Source of the DNA: Rhodococcus jostii RHA1
Lineage (GTDB): Bacteria; Actinomycetota; Actinomycetes; Mycobacteriales; Mycobacteriaceae
Reading direction: 5' to 3'
DNA: 64,000 bases
Assembly (NCBI RefSeq): GCF_000014565.1
Contig: NC_008268.1
Coordinates: 6,390,501 to 6,454,500 of the forward strand
Part shown: positions 35,771-44,357 of the stretch, piece after piece
How positions within the stretch are numbered: the first letter of the stretch is position 1
How the letters are laid out: every line of letters begins with the position of its first letter
The notes under the pieces: generated by a model
What the model was told of the DNA's origin: nothing
Seen by the model: the letters and a program-made list of their open reading frames with translations, nothing else
The model's database searches: none
Made by a program: the position numbers and the translations under genes

Positions 35771-37294
35771 GTGACGGCGGATTACAAGACTCCGGGTTCC
35801 GATACGACGGCACCCGACGGTCCCGTGGCGGACGAGTCGGGCACGCTCCGCCCGGCGGACGCCCCACGGCTCGATCCGAGGCCCGTCTACCGGCCGCAGA
35901 TCGACGCAGCGTCCAGCCGCGCTTTCGGCCGGCCCGGTGGCGTCACCGGTTCCTTCGCCCCGTCGGACGCCCGGAGTGAGAGCGAACCCTCGGTGAAGGT
36001 CGGTGCCCCCGACCCCGTACTGGCGGAGGCGTTCGGCCGGCCGGACGGCGAGGTCGACACCATTCAGCGTGATCCCAACGAGAAGCCCGCGACCCCGGCA
36101 GTCGAGGCACCGCCCGCCGACCCCTGGCGTGATCCCGACGCGGGCGTCGAACTCGGCTCGCCGGCGTTGCACGCCGAAGAACGTTCCCGACCGCCCGCCC
36201 CCGCGCTCAGCGCCCGCGAAGTTCTGTTCGGCGGCAAGGTGGCGCCGAAGGCGCTCGTCGCGCTCGGCGGAATCGCACTCGCGATCGGTCTGGTCGGCGG
36301 CCTCCTCGCCGCCGTGATCACCGCCGATCGCAGCTCGCTCACCAGCCAGAGCGTCACCCTCGTCCAGGGCGGCGGCGAGGACGACCTCGGCCAGTCGCCC
36401 GTCGCGCAGGTCGCGGACGCCGTGCTGCCCGCCGTCGTGTCCATCCAGGTGGCGGTCGGCGACCAGGGCAGTACCGGTTCGGGTGTCGTCATCGACGGCG
36501 ACGGCTACATCGTCACCAACAATCACGTCATCTCCGCCGCGGCCACCGCCCCCGACGGCGGCAAGATCCAGGTGATCTTCTCGGACGGAACCAAGGCCGA
36601 GGCGCAGATCGTCGGTCGCGACATCAAGACCGACCTGGCCGTGCTCAAGGTGTCCGCCGACAACCTGACGGTCGCGGAACTCGGCAAGTCCGGCGACGTG
36701 CAGGTCGGTGAGGACGTCGTCGCCGTCGGATCGCCCCTCGGCCTCAGCAAGACCGTCACCCGCGGAATCGTCAGCGCCCTGCACCGTCCGATGCGACTGT
36801 CCGGCGAGGGCTCCGACACGAACGCCGTCATCGACGCCGTCCAGACCGACGCCGCCATCAACCACGGCAACTCGGGCGGCGCGCTCGTCGACGACACCGG
36901 CCGGGTCATCGGCATCAACACCGCCATGCTCAGCGAGTCCGGCGGTTCGGTGGGTCTCGGCTTCGCGATTCCCATCGACGACGTCACGACGGTCGCTCAG
37001 ACCCTCATCCGGGACGGCAAAATGCACCACCCGGACATCGGTGTCAACGCCCGCACCGTCGTCAACGACAACACCAGCGGCGCCCAGGTGGCCAATGTCC
37101 GCTCGGACAGCCCGGCCGCGCGGGCCGGGATCGTCGAGAACGATGTGATCGTCAAGGTCGGCGACCGCACGGTCACCAGCGCCGACGAACTGGTCGTTGC
37201 CGTCAACCTGCAGAAGATCGGCGAGCCCGTCCGGGTTCAGCTGATCCGCGAGGGCCGGCTCGTCGATGTCGACGTGACCCCGGCCTCCGACTGA
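35771..37294 (+). CDS. htrA: HtrA/DegP-like serine protease
   Basis: A 507-residue membrane-anchored protease. A long cytoplasmic proline-rich N-terminus (about 1-155) precedes one TM helix (about 160-182), a trypsin-like domain with triad H252 (NNHV), D288 (TDLAVL) and S368 (NHGNSGGALV), and a C-terminal PDZ domain (about 420-505). It belongs to the SigE envelope-stress locus (Rv1223) and degrades misfolded exported proteins. The GTG start lies 94 bp after rseA. Confidence 0.96.
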   Translation: MTADYKTPGSDTTAPDGPVADESGTLRPADAPRLDPRPVYRPQIDAASSRAFGRPGGVTGSFAPSDARSESEPSVKVGAPDPVLAEAFGRPDGEVDTIQRDPNEKPATPAVEAPPADPWRDPDAGVELGSPALHAEERSRPPAPALSAREVLFGGKVAPKALVALGGIALAIGLVGGLLAAVITADRSSLTSQSVTLVQGGGEDDLGQSPVAQVADAVLPAVVSIQVAVGDQGSTGSGVVIDGDGYIVTNNHVISAAATAPDGGKIQVIFSDGTKAEAQIVGRDIKTDLAVLKVSADNLTVAELGKSGDVQVGEDVVAVGSPLGLSKTVTRGIVSALHRPMRLSGEGSDTNAVIDAVQTDAAINHGNSGGALVDDTGRVIGINTAMLSESGGSVGLGFAIPIDDVTTVAQTLIRDGKMHHPDIGVNARTVVNDNTSGAQVANVRSDSPAARAGIVENDVIVKVGDRTVTSADELVVAVNLQKIGEPVRVQLIREGRLVDVDVTPASD

Positions 37295-37350
37295 CTCGAG
37301 AGGTTGCTGTGAGATCGCTCCGTCACCTGGGCAACACCCTCACCGCACAG

Positions 37351-37356
37351 TAGGCT
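37351..37356 (+). promoter_or_regulatory. -10 hexamer, leaderless tatB promoter
   Basis: TAGGCT ends 6 nt before GTG 37363. Confidence 0.55.
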
Positions 37357-37362
37357 GACCAC

Positions 37363-37788
37363 GTGTTCGGCAACATTGGTTGGGGCGAGTTCATGGTCCT
37401 CCTCGTCGCGGCTCTGGTTATCTTGGGACCTGAGCGGCTTCCGGGTGCGGTCAGCTGGGTAACGAAATCACTGAGGCAGGTACGTGAGTATGCGAGCGGC
37501 GCCAGCCAGCAGCTCAAGGACGAGCTCGGTCCTGAGTTCGAGGATCTGCGTAAGCCGCTGTCGGACCTCAATCAGCTGCGCGGCATGACACCGCGCGCGG
37601 TCATCACCAAGCATCTGCTCGACGGTGACGATTCGATTCTCACCGGCAACTTCGACAAGCCGAGTTCGGTGTCGTTCGACAAGTCGGGGACGAAGGCCGT
37701 GAGCGCCGATCCGTCGACGCCCACTCCGCCGCAGAACAAACCGCTCGCGGCGGGCGAGCGCCCCCCGATCGACCTCGACGCAACATAG
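37363..37788 (+). CDS. tatB: Sec-independent protein translocase subunit TatB
   Basis: A 141-residue TatB. The N-terminal helix [27 protein letters not shown] with the conserved GPERLP hinge is followed by an amphipathic helix and an extended, Ser/Pro-rich tail. With TatA/TatC (elsewhere) it exports folded proteins. It corresponds to Rv1224, next to htrA. It seems to have its own leaderless promoter in addition to any readthrough from htrA. Confidence 0.95.
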   Translation: MFGNIGWGEFMVLLVAALVILGPERLPGAVSWVTKSLRQVREYASGASQQLKDELGPEFEDLRKPLSDLNQLRGMTPRAVITKHLLDGDDSILTGNFDKPSSVSFDKSGTKAVSADPSTPTPPQNKPLAAGERPPIDLDAT

Positions 37789-37801
37789 GCCCTCCGGGCT
37801 G

Positions 37802-37841
37802 GTGCGCCTTTCCGGTTGCTCCGGCAACCAGAAAGGCGCAC
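37802..37841. terminator. Strong bidirectional terminator between tatB and mrp
   Basis: Eighteen-base arms (37802-37819 and 37824-37841; GTGCGCCTTTCCGGTTGC with one mismatch) and a TCCG tetraloop separate convergent genes. A second small hairpin AGGCGC-GTA-GCGCCT (37842-37856) overlaps the mrp stop. Confidence 0.75.
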
Positions 37842-37854
37842 AGGCGCGTAGCGC

Positions 37855-38991
37855 CTAGAGGTGGCGGGTGGTGTCGATCCCCAGCGACATTCCGGCGAGT
37901 CCGCGCTTGCGGACGGCCAGCTTGTCCGCGATGTCGCGGAGTGCCGTCGCGGCCGGCGAATCCGGGTGGCCGAGGACGATGGGAACGCCGCCGTCGCCGC
38001 CTTCACGGACCGCCTGCTCGAGCGGGATCTGTCCCAGCAGCGGCACCTTCGCGCCCACAGCCTTCGTGAGACGGTCGGCGACGGCCTGTCCGCCGCCGGA
38101 TCCGAAGATGTCCATCCGGCTGCCGTCGGGCATGTCCATCCAGGACATGTTCTCGACGACTCCGACGATGCGCTGACGGGTCTGCAGTGCGATGGCGCCC
38201 GCGCGCTCGGCCACCTCGGCTGCCGCCTGTTGCGGGGTGGTGACGACGAGGATCTCCGCACCGGGGATCAGCTGCGCGACGGAGATGGCGACGTCGCCGG
38301 TGCCGGGCGGCAGATCGAGCAGCAGTACGTCGAGGTCGCCCCAGAAGACGTCGGCGAGGAACTGCTGCAGCGCGCGGTGCAGCATCGGTCCACGCCACAC
38401 GACCGGGGTGTTGCCCTGGGTGAACTGGGCGATGGAGATCATCTTCACGTCGTGCGCGACGGGCGGCATGATCATGCGTTCCACCTGCGTGGGCTTGGCG
38501 TCGGTGCCGAGCATGCGGGGAACGGAGTGTCCGTAGATGTCGGCGTCGAGAACTCCCACCGACAGTCCGCGGGCGGCGAGTGCGGCGGCCAGGTTGACGG
38601 TGACACTGGACTTGCCGACGCCGCCCTTACCGGACGCGACCGCGTAGACGCGGGTCAGGGAACCCGGCTGGGCGAACGGGATGACGGGCTCGGCCGAGTC
38701 TCCGCGCAGTGACTTGCGGAGTTCGGTGCGCTGCTCGTCGCTCATCACGTCGAGTTCGACGCGGATCGCACCGACACCGGGGACGTCCGCCACGGCCTTC
38801 GTGACACGGTCGCTGATCTCGGTCCGCATCGGGCAGCCTGCGGTGGTCAGGTAGATCGCGATGTCGACGCTGTCGTCGGACGCGATGTCGACGCTCTTGA
38901 CCATCCCGAGTTCGGTGATCGGTTTCCGGATCTCGGGATCCTGGACGCGCGCCAGGGCGCTACGTACAGCGGACTCGCTCAGGACTGGCAT
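37855..38991 (-). CDS. mrp: Mrp/NBP35 iron-sulfur carrier ATPase
   Basis: A 378-residue P-loop ATPase (deviant Walker A GKGGVGKSSVT at about residue 121) with an N-terminal MIP18/DUF59 domain (1-90). It moves Fe-S clusters to apoproteins. The usual CxxC cluster motif after GVVENMS is missing (SWMDMPDGSRMDIF), as also in M. tuberculosis Rv1229c; the cysteine in TTAGCPMR of the DUF59 domain is kept. It may therefore deliver clusters in another way. TACCAT lies 6 nt before the ATG. Confidence 0.93.
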   Translation of the reverse strand: MPVLSESAVRSALARVQDPEIRKPITELGMVKSVDIASDDSVDIAIYLTTAGCPMRTEISDRVTKAVADVPGVGAIRVELDVMSDEQRTELRKSLRGDSAEPVIPFAQPGSLTRVYAVASGKGGVGKSSVTVNLAAALAARGLSVGVLDADIYGHSVPRMLGTDAKPTQVERMIMPPVAHDVKMISIAQFTQGNTPVVWRGPMLHRALQQFLADVFWGDLDVLLLDLPPGTGDVAISVAQLIPGAEILVVTTPQQAAAEVAERAGAIALQTRQRIVGVVENMSWMDMPDGSRMDIFGSGGGQAVADRLTKAVGAKVPLLGQIPLEQAVREGGDGGVPIVLGHPDSPAATALRDIADKLAVRKRGLAGMSLGIDTTRHL

Positions 38992-38997
38992 GACTCA

Positions 38998-39003
38998 ATG
39001 GTA
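38998..39003 (-). promoter_or_regulatory. -10 hexamer, leaderless mrp promoter
   Basis: Minus-strand TACCAT ends 6 nt before ATG 38991. It lies between mrp and the stop of the upstream transglycosylase gene. Confidence 0.5.
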
Positions 39004-39014
39004 AGGATGTGCGC

Positions 39015-39893
39015 TCAGTGGATGCGCGGCAGGTCCGCGGCCGCCGGGATGATTCCGCTGGAGTAGCCGGCGGACCAGGCGAGCACGTTGGCCACGTAGG
39101 CGGCGGAGTTGTTGTAGCGGTGCACGGCCTTGGCGGCCTGAATCGGATCCTTGACGTTCAATCCGCCGTCGCACAGGTACTTTCCGGTGGTCAGCGCGGA
39201 GTCGAAGAGGTTCTGCGGATCGGCGACGCCGTCGCCGTTGCCGTCGCCCGCGTAGCGATTCCACGTCTCGGGGAGGAACTGGGTCGGCCCGACTGCGCGG
39301 TCGTAGTTCGCGTCGCCGTCCAGCTTGCCGCCGTCGGTGTCGCGGATCACGGCGTTGCCGCCGAGGGTGCCGTCGAGGACGGGGCCGAGGACGGGCTTGA
39401 GCATGTTGCCCTTGTCGTCCGCCTTGCCGTCGTAGGCGTGGGTGGACTCGACGCGGCCGATTCCGGCGATGAGCGTCCAGTACATGCCGCACCCCGGCTG
39501 TTCGACGGCGAGCATGCGCTCGGCGTTCTGGTACGCCGCGACGCTGATGGCCGGGATGCCGAGCGCGCCCTGGGCGATGCTCGCCGGGAGGGGCGGGGTG
39601 GCCTGGACGGGTGCGAGCGCCGGAGCAGCGGGCGCCGCTTCGGCGGCCGGTGCGGCCTCGGCGGCGGTCTCGGCCACGGGGGTGACGGCTTCCGCGGCCT
39701 CCGGTGCGGTGTCGGTCGCCTCCTGGGCGAGGTCGGCGACCTCCGACGAGGAGCTCGTGGAAAGAAAAGGAACCTTGGGTGCGGCGCCGGCCGTGTTGGC
39801 TGCGGTGATCAGTCCGATGGGGACGAGTCCGGTAAGCGCGATGACCGAATTGCGGCGGATATGGGAGTCCGTCTTCTTGTTGTGCCGACCCAC
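39015..39893 (-). CDS. Secreted lytic murein transglycosylase (MltB-like), copy 1
   Basis: A 292-residue exported protein, Rv1230c-like. An N-terminal signal (about 16-38) is followed by an Ala/Pro/Glu-rich linker (about 50-105), then a catalytic domain. E149 in GIGRVEST aligns with the catalytic glutamate of MltB/Slt35, RAVGPTQFLPETW is the peptidoglycan-binding core, and GDGNGDGVADPQN resembles the Ca2+-binding EF-hand loop of Slt35. It cleaves glycan strands with 1,6-anhydro product. Upstream, the motifs ACGTTTCCGTTAT and ACGGTTCCGTTAC repeat 42 bp apart. Confidence 0.9.
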   Translation of the reverse strand: MGRHNKKTDSHIRRNSVIALTGLVPIGLITAANTAGAAPKVPFLSTSSSSEVADLAQEATDTAPEAAEAVTPVAETAAEAAPAAEAAPAAPALAPVQATPPLPASIAQGALGIPAISVAAYQNAERMLAVEQPGCGMYWTLIAGIGRVESTHAYDGKADDKGNMLKPVLGPVLDGTLGGNAVIRDTDGGKLDGDANYDRAVGPTQFLPETWNRYAGDGNGDGVADPQNLFDSALTTGKYLCDGGLNVKDPIQAAKAVHRYNNSAAYVANVLAWSAGYSSGIIPAAADLPRIH

Positions 39894-40186
39894 TCGATTG
39901 CCTCCTGCGACCCCCGTCTCGGGGTGTTCCGTTCAATTGACCGGATCGAGGCTACCTGATTCGATACGTTTCCGTTATCCAACCGTGATCAAACGGGCTT
40001 GTATCGCACGGTTCCGTTACTCCCAAGGCACGTGAGCGAGGGTAACCAACACGGCAAGGTCACGCCAGGACGCGGAGGTGCCGGGGGTGTCGGACGGATC
40101 GGGCCGGTCGCAGCGTCAGGACCCGGACACCGGAACGCCTCCGCCGCGCGCCCTGCAAGCAGAGCGCGCGGCGGAGGCGGGGGTGA
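39894..40186 (-). promoter_or_regulatory. 293-bp gap between the two transglycosylase genes: promoter of copy 1
   Basis: On the minus strand TAGCCT lies about 58 bp before the copy 1 start. Two near-identical 13-mers (39966-39978 and 40008-40020; 11 of 13 bases equal) may be tandem regulator sites. The distal end holds the terminator of copy 2. No ydaO (c-di-AMP) riboswitch consensus was recognised. Confidence 0.4.
40136..40179 (-). terminator. Strong terminator hairpin after transglycosylase copy 2
   Basis: CGCCTCCGCCGCGCGC (40136-40151) and its perfect complement (40164-40179) form a 16-bp GC stem with a 12-nt loop, 8 bp after the stop of the minus-strand gene. There is no U-tract, which is usual in this group. 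Confidence 0.7.
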
Positions 40187-41350
40187 CTACCGGGGAACGG
40201 CGTCGGCCGGAGGGGCGCCCGGGGCGGGCTCGACCGGGCCGGGCGTGACGGATGCCGGGGCGCCGGGGTCGGCGGGTGGGCAGAAGATCAGACAGGGCAG
40301 TTGCGGCAGCGGCGGGAGTCCGGGAATCGGCGGGGCCGGAGCGGGCGTCGCGGGGGTGGCCGCGCCGTCGGTGGACGGCTGCGGGGTGGTCGCGAGATCG
40401 CGTGGAAGGTCCGATTCGGCCGCGGCGGCGTCGGCGAGACGTCCGGGCGACGGCGACGCCGATTCCGACAGCTGGCTCGGCGTCGGAGTTCCCCCGTTCC
40501 TGTAGGCGTTCGACCAGGTGATGACGTTGGCGGCGTACGCGGCAGAGTTGTTGTACCGCAGGACCGCGCGGGTTTCCTGGAGCGGATCGCGGAGGTCGAG
40601 ACCGCCCGAGCAGAGGTACCGGGCGGCCGCCAGCGTCGCGTCGAACACGTTGTTGGGATCGGCCACACCGTCCGCGTTGCCGTCGGACGCGTACTTGGCC
40701 CACGTGGACGGAATGAACTGCATCGGTCCGACGGCACGATCGTGCCCGGGGTCGCCGTCCGTGGCGCCGCGGTCGGTGTCCCGGATGACCTCGTTGCCGG
40801 CCAGCCTGCCGTCGAGAACGGGACCCAGGATCGGGGTGATCGTGGTGCCGACCGAGTCGGTCCGGCCGCCGCCGGCGTGACCCGATTCGATGCGGCCGAT
40901 ACCGGCCAGCAGATGCCACGGCAGACCGCACTTCGGGGACTCCGCCATCATCTCGAGTTCCGCGGATCGGTACGCGTTGAGCACGATCTCCGGGATGCCC
41001 AGAGCGCTCAGGATCACCGGCGCGGCGATGAGCCCGGTGCCGGACGGCGACGCCGGGGATGTGGGATTTGTCACCGCGGGCAGCGGGGCGGGCGGCGGGG
41101 GAGCGGCCCTCTGCGACCGCGCGACCCGCGGTGTGGGTGCCAGGATTCCCGACGGCGGGAAGTACGCGGCCTGAGGGGTGGTTCCCGGCGTGATCGACGC
41201 TGCCGTGAGTGTCGTCGCTCCCGTCGTGGAACCGAAGGCCGAAGTGCCCACGGACGCGCCACTCACAGCAGAACCGCCGGTCGAGGACCCGAGGGTGGCA
41301 ACTGCGCCCACTGTCAGGGCAGCGACCGTCAACAGTCCACGTATCCGCAC
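40187..41350 (-). CDS. Secreted lytic murein transglycosylase (MltB-like), copy 2
   Basis: A 387-residue paralogue of copy 1. Signal peptide at 1-30 (VRIRGLLTVAALTVGAVATLG), then a low-complexity region to about 115. The catalytic domain has E155 in GIGRIESGHA, RAVGPMQFIPSTW and the Ca-loop-like SDGNADGVADPNN. Unlike copy 1 it has a long Pro/Ala-rich tail (about 290-387), probably wall-spanning. GTG 41350 has GGGGGTG upstream; the longer frame lacks a ribosome site. M. tuberculosis has one gene here, so this is a tandem duplication. Confidence 0.9.
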   Translation of the reverse strand: MRIRGLLTVAALTVGAVATLGSSTGGSAVSGASVGTSAFGSTTGATTLTAASITPGTTPQAAYFPPSGILAPTPRVARSQRAAPPPPAPLPAVTNPTSPASPSGTGLIAAPVILSALGIPEIVLNAYRSAELEMMAESPKCGLPWHLLAGIGRIESGHAGGGRTDSVGTTITPILGPVLDGRLAGNEVIRDTDRGATDGDPGHDRAVGPMQFIPSTWAKYASDGNADGVADPNNVFDATLAAARYLCSGGLDLRDPLQETRAVLRYNNSAAYAANVITWSNAYRNGGTPTPSQLSESASPSPGRLADAAAAESDLPRDLATTPQPSTDGAATPATPAPAPPIPGLPPLPQLPCLIFCPPADPGAPASVTPGPVEPAPGAPPADAVPR

Positions 41351-41466
41351 TCGATCACCCCCTGCGGTGCTCTTCGCTTTCGCACACCGCATACATCCGA
41401 GAAGATGTGACTGACGTTACATATACGTGATCGAGCCTGCCGGAGTTTGCGGGGATTCGCCGACCC

Positions 41467-41988
41467 TCATTTGCGCCGGGTTCGGGTGTCTTCCTCGTCG
41501 CCCAGCAGCGACTTGATCTCGTCGAGCTCGCGCCGCAGGTAGTCGCGGGTGGCGACCTCGCCGATCGCGATGCGCAGCGCGGCCAGTTCCCGGGCGAGGA
41601 ACTCGGTGTCCGCCTTCGTCTGCTCGGCGCGCGAGCGGTCCTCCTCGAGGGAGACGCGGTCGCGGTTCTCCTGGCGGTTCTGCGCCAGCAGGATCAGCGG
41701 CGCCGCGTACGCGGCCTGGGTGGAGAACGCCAGGTTGAGCAGGATGAACGGGTACGGGTCCCACTGCAATCGGACGGCGAAGACGTTGATGATGATCCAG
41801 ACGATCACCACCACCGTCTGGATCATCAGGTATCGGCCCGTGCCGAGGAACCGGGCAAAGTTCTCGCTGGCCCGCCCGACGGCCTCCACGTCGTACGTGA
41901 CCCGGAAGCGGCGGGTACCCCGCGGGGTGTCGAGGCGCTGCCGGTCGGACAGGCTCCGGGCGGCCGCGCTGGCTGACTTCTCGCTCAT
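41467..41988 (-). CDS. DUF1003 membrane protein
   Basis: A 173-residue protein with two membrane helices (about 53-73 and 80-102) in the DUF1003 pattern WIIINVFAVRLQWDPYPFILLNLAFSTQAAYAAPLILLAQNRQENRDR, followed by a cytoplasmic coiled coil. The family is uncharacterised. The gene overlaps the MgtE-like gene by 4 bp (ATGA), a pairing conserved with Rv1231c-Rv1232c, so a joint role in divalent-cation handling is plausible. Confidence 0.9.
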   Translation of the reverse strand: MSEKSASAAARSLSDRQRLDTPRGTRRFRVTYDVEAVGRASENFARFLGTGRYLMIQTVVVIVWIIINVFAVRLQWDPYPFILLNLAFSTQAAYAAPLILLAQNRQENRDRVSLEEDRSRAEQTKADTEFLARELAALRIAIGEVATRDYLRRELDEIKSLLGDEEDTRTRRK

Positions 41989-43256
41989 CCGTCGATCTCC
42001 TCTTCACGCCAGTCCTCGGGGAGGAGGTGGTCCAGGACATCGTCGACGGTGACCGCTCCGATCAGGTGGTCCTCGGCGTCGACCACCGGCCCGCACACCA
42101 GGTTGTAGGTTGCGAAGTAGCGGGTCACCGACGTCAGGGAATCCTCGGGTGCCAGCCGCGGCATGTCGGTGTCGAGCAGTCCACCGACCAGGCTCGCGGG
42201 GGGTTCCCGCAGTAACTTCTGCAGGTGCACGCAGCCGAGGTAGCGGCCTGTCGGCGTCGCGGTCGGCGGGCGGACGACGAACACCATGCTCGAGAGAGCG
42301 GGGGTGACATCCGAGATCCGGGCACGGGCCAGCGCCTCGGCGACCGTCGTCGACGCGGTGAGGACCACCGGCTCCGGAGTCATCAGACCACCCGCGGTGT
42401 CGGGGGAGTGCTCGAGCAGCCGTCGGACCGGCTCGGAGTCCTGCGGGTCCATCAGCTGCAGCAGGGATTCGGCCTCGGTCTCGGGAAGTTCACCGAGGAG
42501 GTCGGCGGCGTCGTCGGGGTCCATGGCCTCGAGGACGTCCGCGGCGCGCTCGACCTCGAGATGCATGAGCAGGTCCGTCTGGTCGTCGGAGGGCAGTTCC
42601 TGGACGACGTCGGCGAGGCGTTCGTCGTCGAGTGCGAGTGCGAGTTCGTGGCGGCGTTTCTCCGGCAGGAGCCGCATCGCGTTCGCGACGTCGGCCGCGC
42701 GCATGCCCTCGAACTGCGTGAGCAGCGCCGAGACACCCTGGCCGGGCATCGCCAGGTCGGTCTGTGTGAGGCCTTGGACGTGCTGCCACTCGACGACGTG
42801 CATGGCGGCGCGGCGACCGAGTCGGCCGCGGTGCCCGCGCACCGCGACTTTCGACACCACCCAGTCCCGGGTGCGGGTCTGCTCGATGCCCAGATCGACG
42901 ACGATGATGTCGGCGTCCCGCAGCTCCTCGAGTTCCGGGTCGTCCACGCGCACGTGGGAATCCGCCACCTGGGCGAGGGCGAGTACCTCGCCGGGCCGCT
43001 GCTGGAATCGGCGCAGACTGACGTTGCCGGTGGTGAGTGTCACGGAGCTCGGTTCGATGGCGGTGACCCGGAGCATCGGGACGAAGATGCGTTTGCGCGT
43101 GAACAATTCGATGACCAGTCCGAGGACGCGCGGCTGCTGCCGGCCGACGCGCGCGGTGATCACCACGTCCCGGACGCGGCCGATCGACTCCCCATCGGGG
43201 CCGAGCACCACCAGGCCGGCCAGCCTGGCTGCAAAAACCTTGTTCGCAGCTGCCAT
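41985..43256 (-). CDS. Soluble MgtE-N/CBS protein with PRC-barrel (Rv1232c-like)
   Basis: A 423-residue cytosolic protein with an N-terminal PRC-barrel-like segment (1-90), the MgtE intracellular superhelical domain (about 165-280) and two CBS repeats (about 290-423). The five-helix Mg2+ channel of true MgtE is absent. It therefore resembles a free-standing Mg2+/nucleotide sensor that could regulate a channel, perhaps with the coupled DUF1003 membrane protein. TAGCCT lies 7 nt before the ATG. Confidence 0.88.
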   Translation of the reverse strand: MAAANKVFAARLAGLVVLGPDGESIGRVRDVVITARVGRQQPRVLGLVIELFTRKRIFVPMLRVTAIEPSSVTLTTGNVSLRRFQQRPGEVLALAQVADSHVRVDDPELEELRDADIIVVDLGIEQTRTRDWVVSKVAVRGHRGRLGRRAAMHVVEWQHVQGLTQTDLAMPGQGVSALLTQFEGMRAADVANAMRLLPEKRRHELALALDDERLADVVQELPSDDQTDLLMHLEVERAADVLEAMDPDDAADLLGELPETEAESLLQLMDPQDSEPVRRLLEHSPDTAGGLMTPEPVVLTASTTVAEALARARISDVTPALSSMVFVVRPPTATPTGRYLGCVHLQKLLREPPASLVGGLLDTDMPRLAPEDSLTSVTRYFATYNLVCGPVVDAEDHLIGAVTVDDVLDHLLPEDWREEEIDG

Positions 43257-43263
43257 GATTGCC

Positions 43264-43269
43264 AGGCTA
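43264..43269 (-). promoter_or_regulatory. -10 hexamer, leaderless promoter of MgtE-like/DUF1003 operon
   Basis: Minus-strand TAGCCT ends 7 nt before ATG 43256. Confidence 0.5.
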
Positions 43270-43327
43270 GATCCTTGTACAGAAATACAGGGAATCGAAC
43301 ACCTGCGAAAGTGGAGGATCGTCCGTC

Positions 43328-44290
43328 ATGAGTTCCGTCTACAGGCCACGGCGGTCGGTGCTCGCCGTTCCGGGCAGCAGCCGCAAGATGATCGACAAGG
43401 CGAAGGGGCTGCCCGCGGACGAGATCTTCCTCGACCTCGAGGACGCGGTGGCACCGCTCGCCAAGCAGGAAGCGCGCGGCACCATCGCCGAGGCGCTCGC
43501 CGAGGACGGGTGGGGCGACCAGATCAAGGTGGTGCGGGTCAACGACTGGACCACCGAATGGACGTACGCCGACGTCGTCGAGGTCGTGGGACGCGCGGGC
43601 GCCCACCTCGATGCGATCCTGCTGCCGAAAGTGCCGGACGCCAGTCATGTTCAGGCCCTCGACCTGCTGCTGACCCAGATAGAGAAGGCCAACGGGCTCG
43701 AGGTGGGCCGGATCGGTATCGAGCCGCAGATCGAGAATGCGATCGGGCTCACCAACATCGACGCCATCGCGACGGCCAGTCCCCGCGTGCAGACCCTGGT
43801 GTTCGGTCCCGCCGACTTCATGGCGAGCATCAACATGCGCACGCTGGTCGTCGGGGAGCAACCGGACGGCTACGACCGTGGCGACGCCTACCACCACATC
43901 CTGATGACCATCCTGATGGCCGCCCGCGCGCACGGGGTGCAGGCCATCGACGGTCCCTATCTCCAGATCCGCGACGTGGAGGCGTTCCGCCGGTCGGCGC
44001 AGCGCACGGCCGCGCTCGGCTTCGACGGCAAGTGGGTGCTGCATCCCACCCAGATCGAGGCGGCGAACGATGTGTTCAGCCCCCGTCAGGACGATTACGA
44101 CCGGGCCGAACTGATACTGGACGCCTACGAGTTCCACACCTCCGCGGCCGGCGGCGGTCGCGGTGCCGTCATGCTCGGCGACGAGATGATCGACGAGGCG
44201 AGTCGCAAGATGGCGCTGGTGATCTCCGCCAAGGGCCGCGCCGCGGGTATGAAACGGACCACCGAGTTCGTGCGACCTGACGGGAAATAG
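43328..44290 (+). CDS. CitE/HpcH-HpaI-family CoA-ester lyase
   Basis: A 320-residue TIM-barrel lyase of the citrate lyase beta/malyl-CoA lyase family. RRSVLAVPGSSRKMIDKA, DEIFLDLEDAVAP, EPQIENAIGL and KWVLHPTQI are all present. The conserved acidic and arginine residues for Mg2+ and CoA-ester binding are retained. Without CitD/CitF partners it more likely acts on malyl-CoA, citramalyl-CoA or beta-methylmalyl-CoA, producing acetyl-CoA and an alpha-keto acid. I do not recall it at this site in M. tuberculosis. AGGATCGTCCGTC precedes the ATG. Confidence 0.88.
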   Translation: MSSVYRPRRSVLAVPGSSRKMIDKAKGLPADEIFLDLEDAVAPLAKQEARGTIAEALAEDGWGDQIKVVRVNDWTTEWTYADVVEVVGRAGAHLDAILLPKVPDASHVQALDLLLTQIEKANGLEVGRIGIEPQIENAIGLTNIDAIATASPRVQTLVFGPADFMASINMRTLVVGEQPDGYDRGDAYHHILMTILMAARAHGVQAIDGPYLQIRDVEAFRRSAQRTAALGFDGKWVLHPTQIEAANDVFSPRQDDYDRAELILDAYEFHTSAAGGGRGAVMLGDEMIDEASRKMALVISAKGRAAGMKRTTEFVRPDGK

Positions 44291-44305
44291 CCTCAGCAGG
44301 CAGAA

Positions 44306-44337
44306 TGGTTCTCACAGGACCGATCCTGAGAGAACCA
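44306..44337 (+). terminator. Hairpin between CitE-like and stress-protein genes
   Basis: TGGTTCTC and GAGAACCA form an 8-bp stem, extended by AGGA/TCCT beyond a small internal loop. It lies 15 bp after the lyase stop and 21 bp before the next start, so it may terminate or attenuate. Confidence 0.5.
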
Positions 44338-44357
44338 CACGAGGAGACCAGCTGACG

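Noticed and set aside
39894..40186. ydaO (c-di-AMP) riboswitch before the transglycosylase gene
   Set aside because: Such riboswitches often precede wall hydrolase genes in actinobacteria, but I could not find the conserved core segments here.
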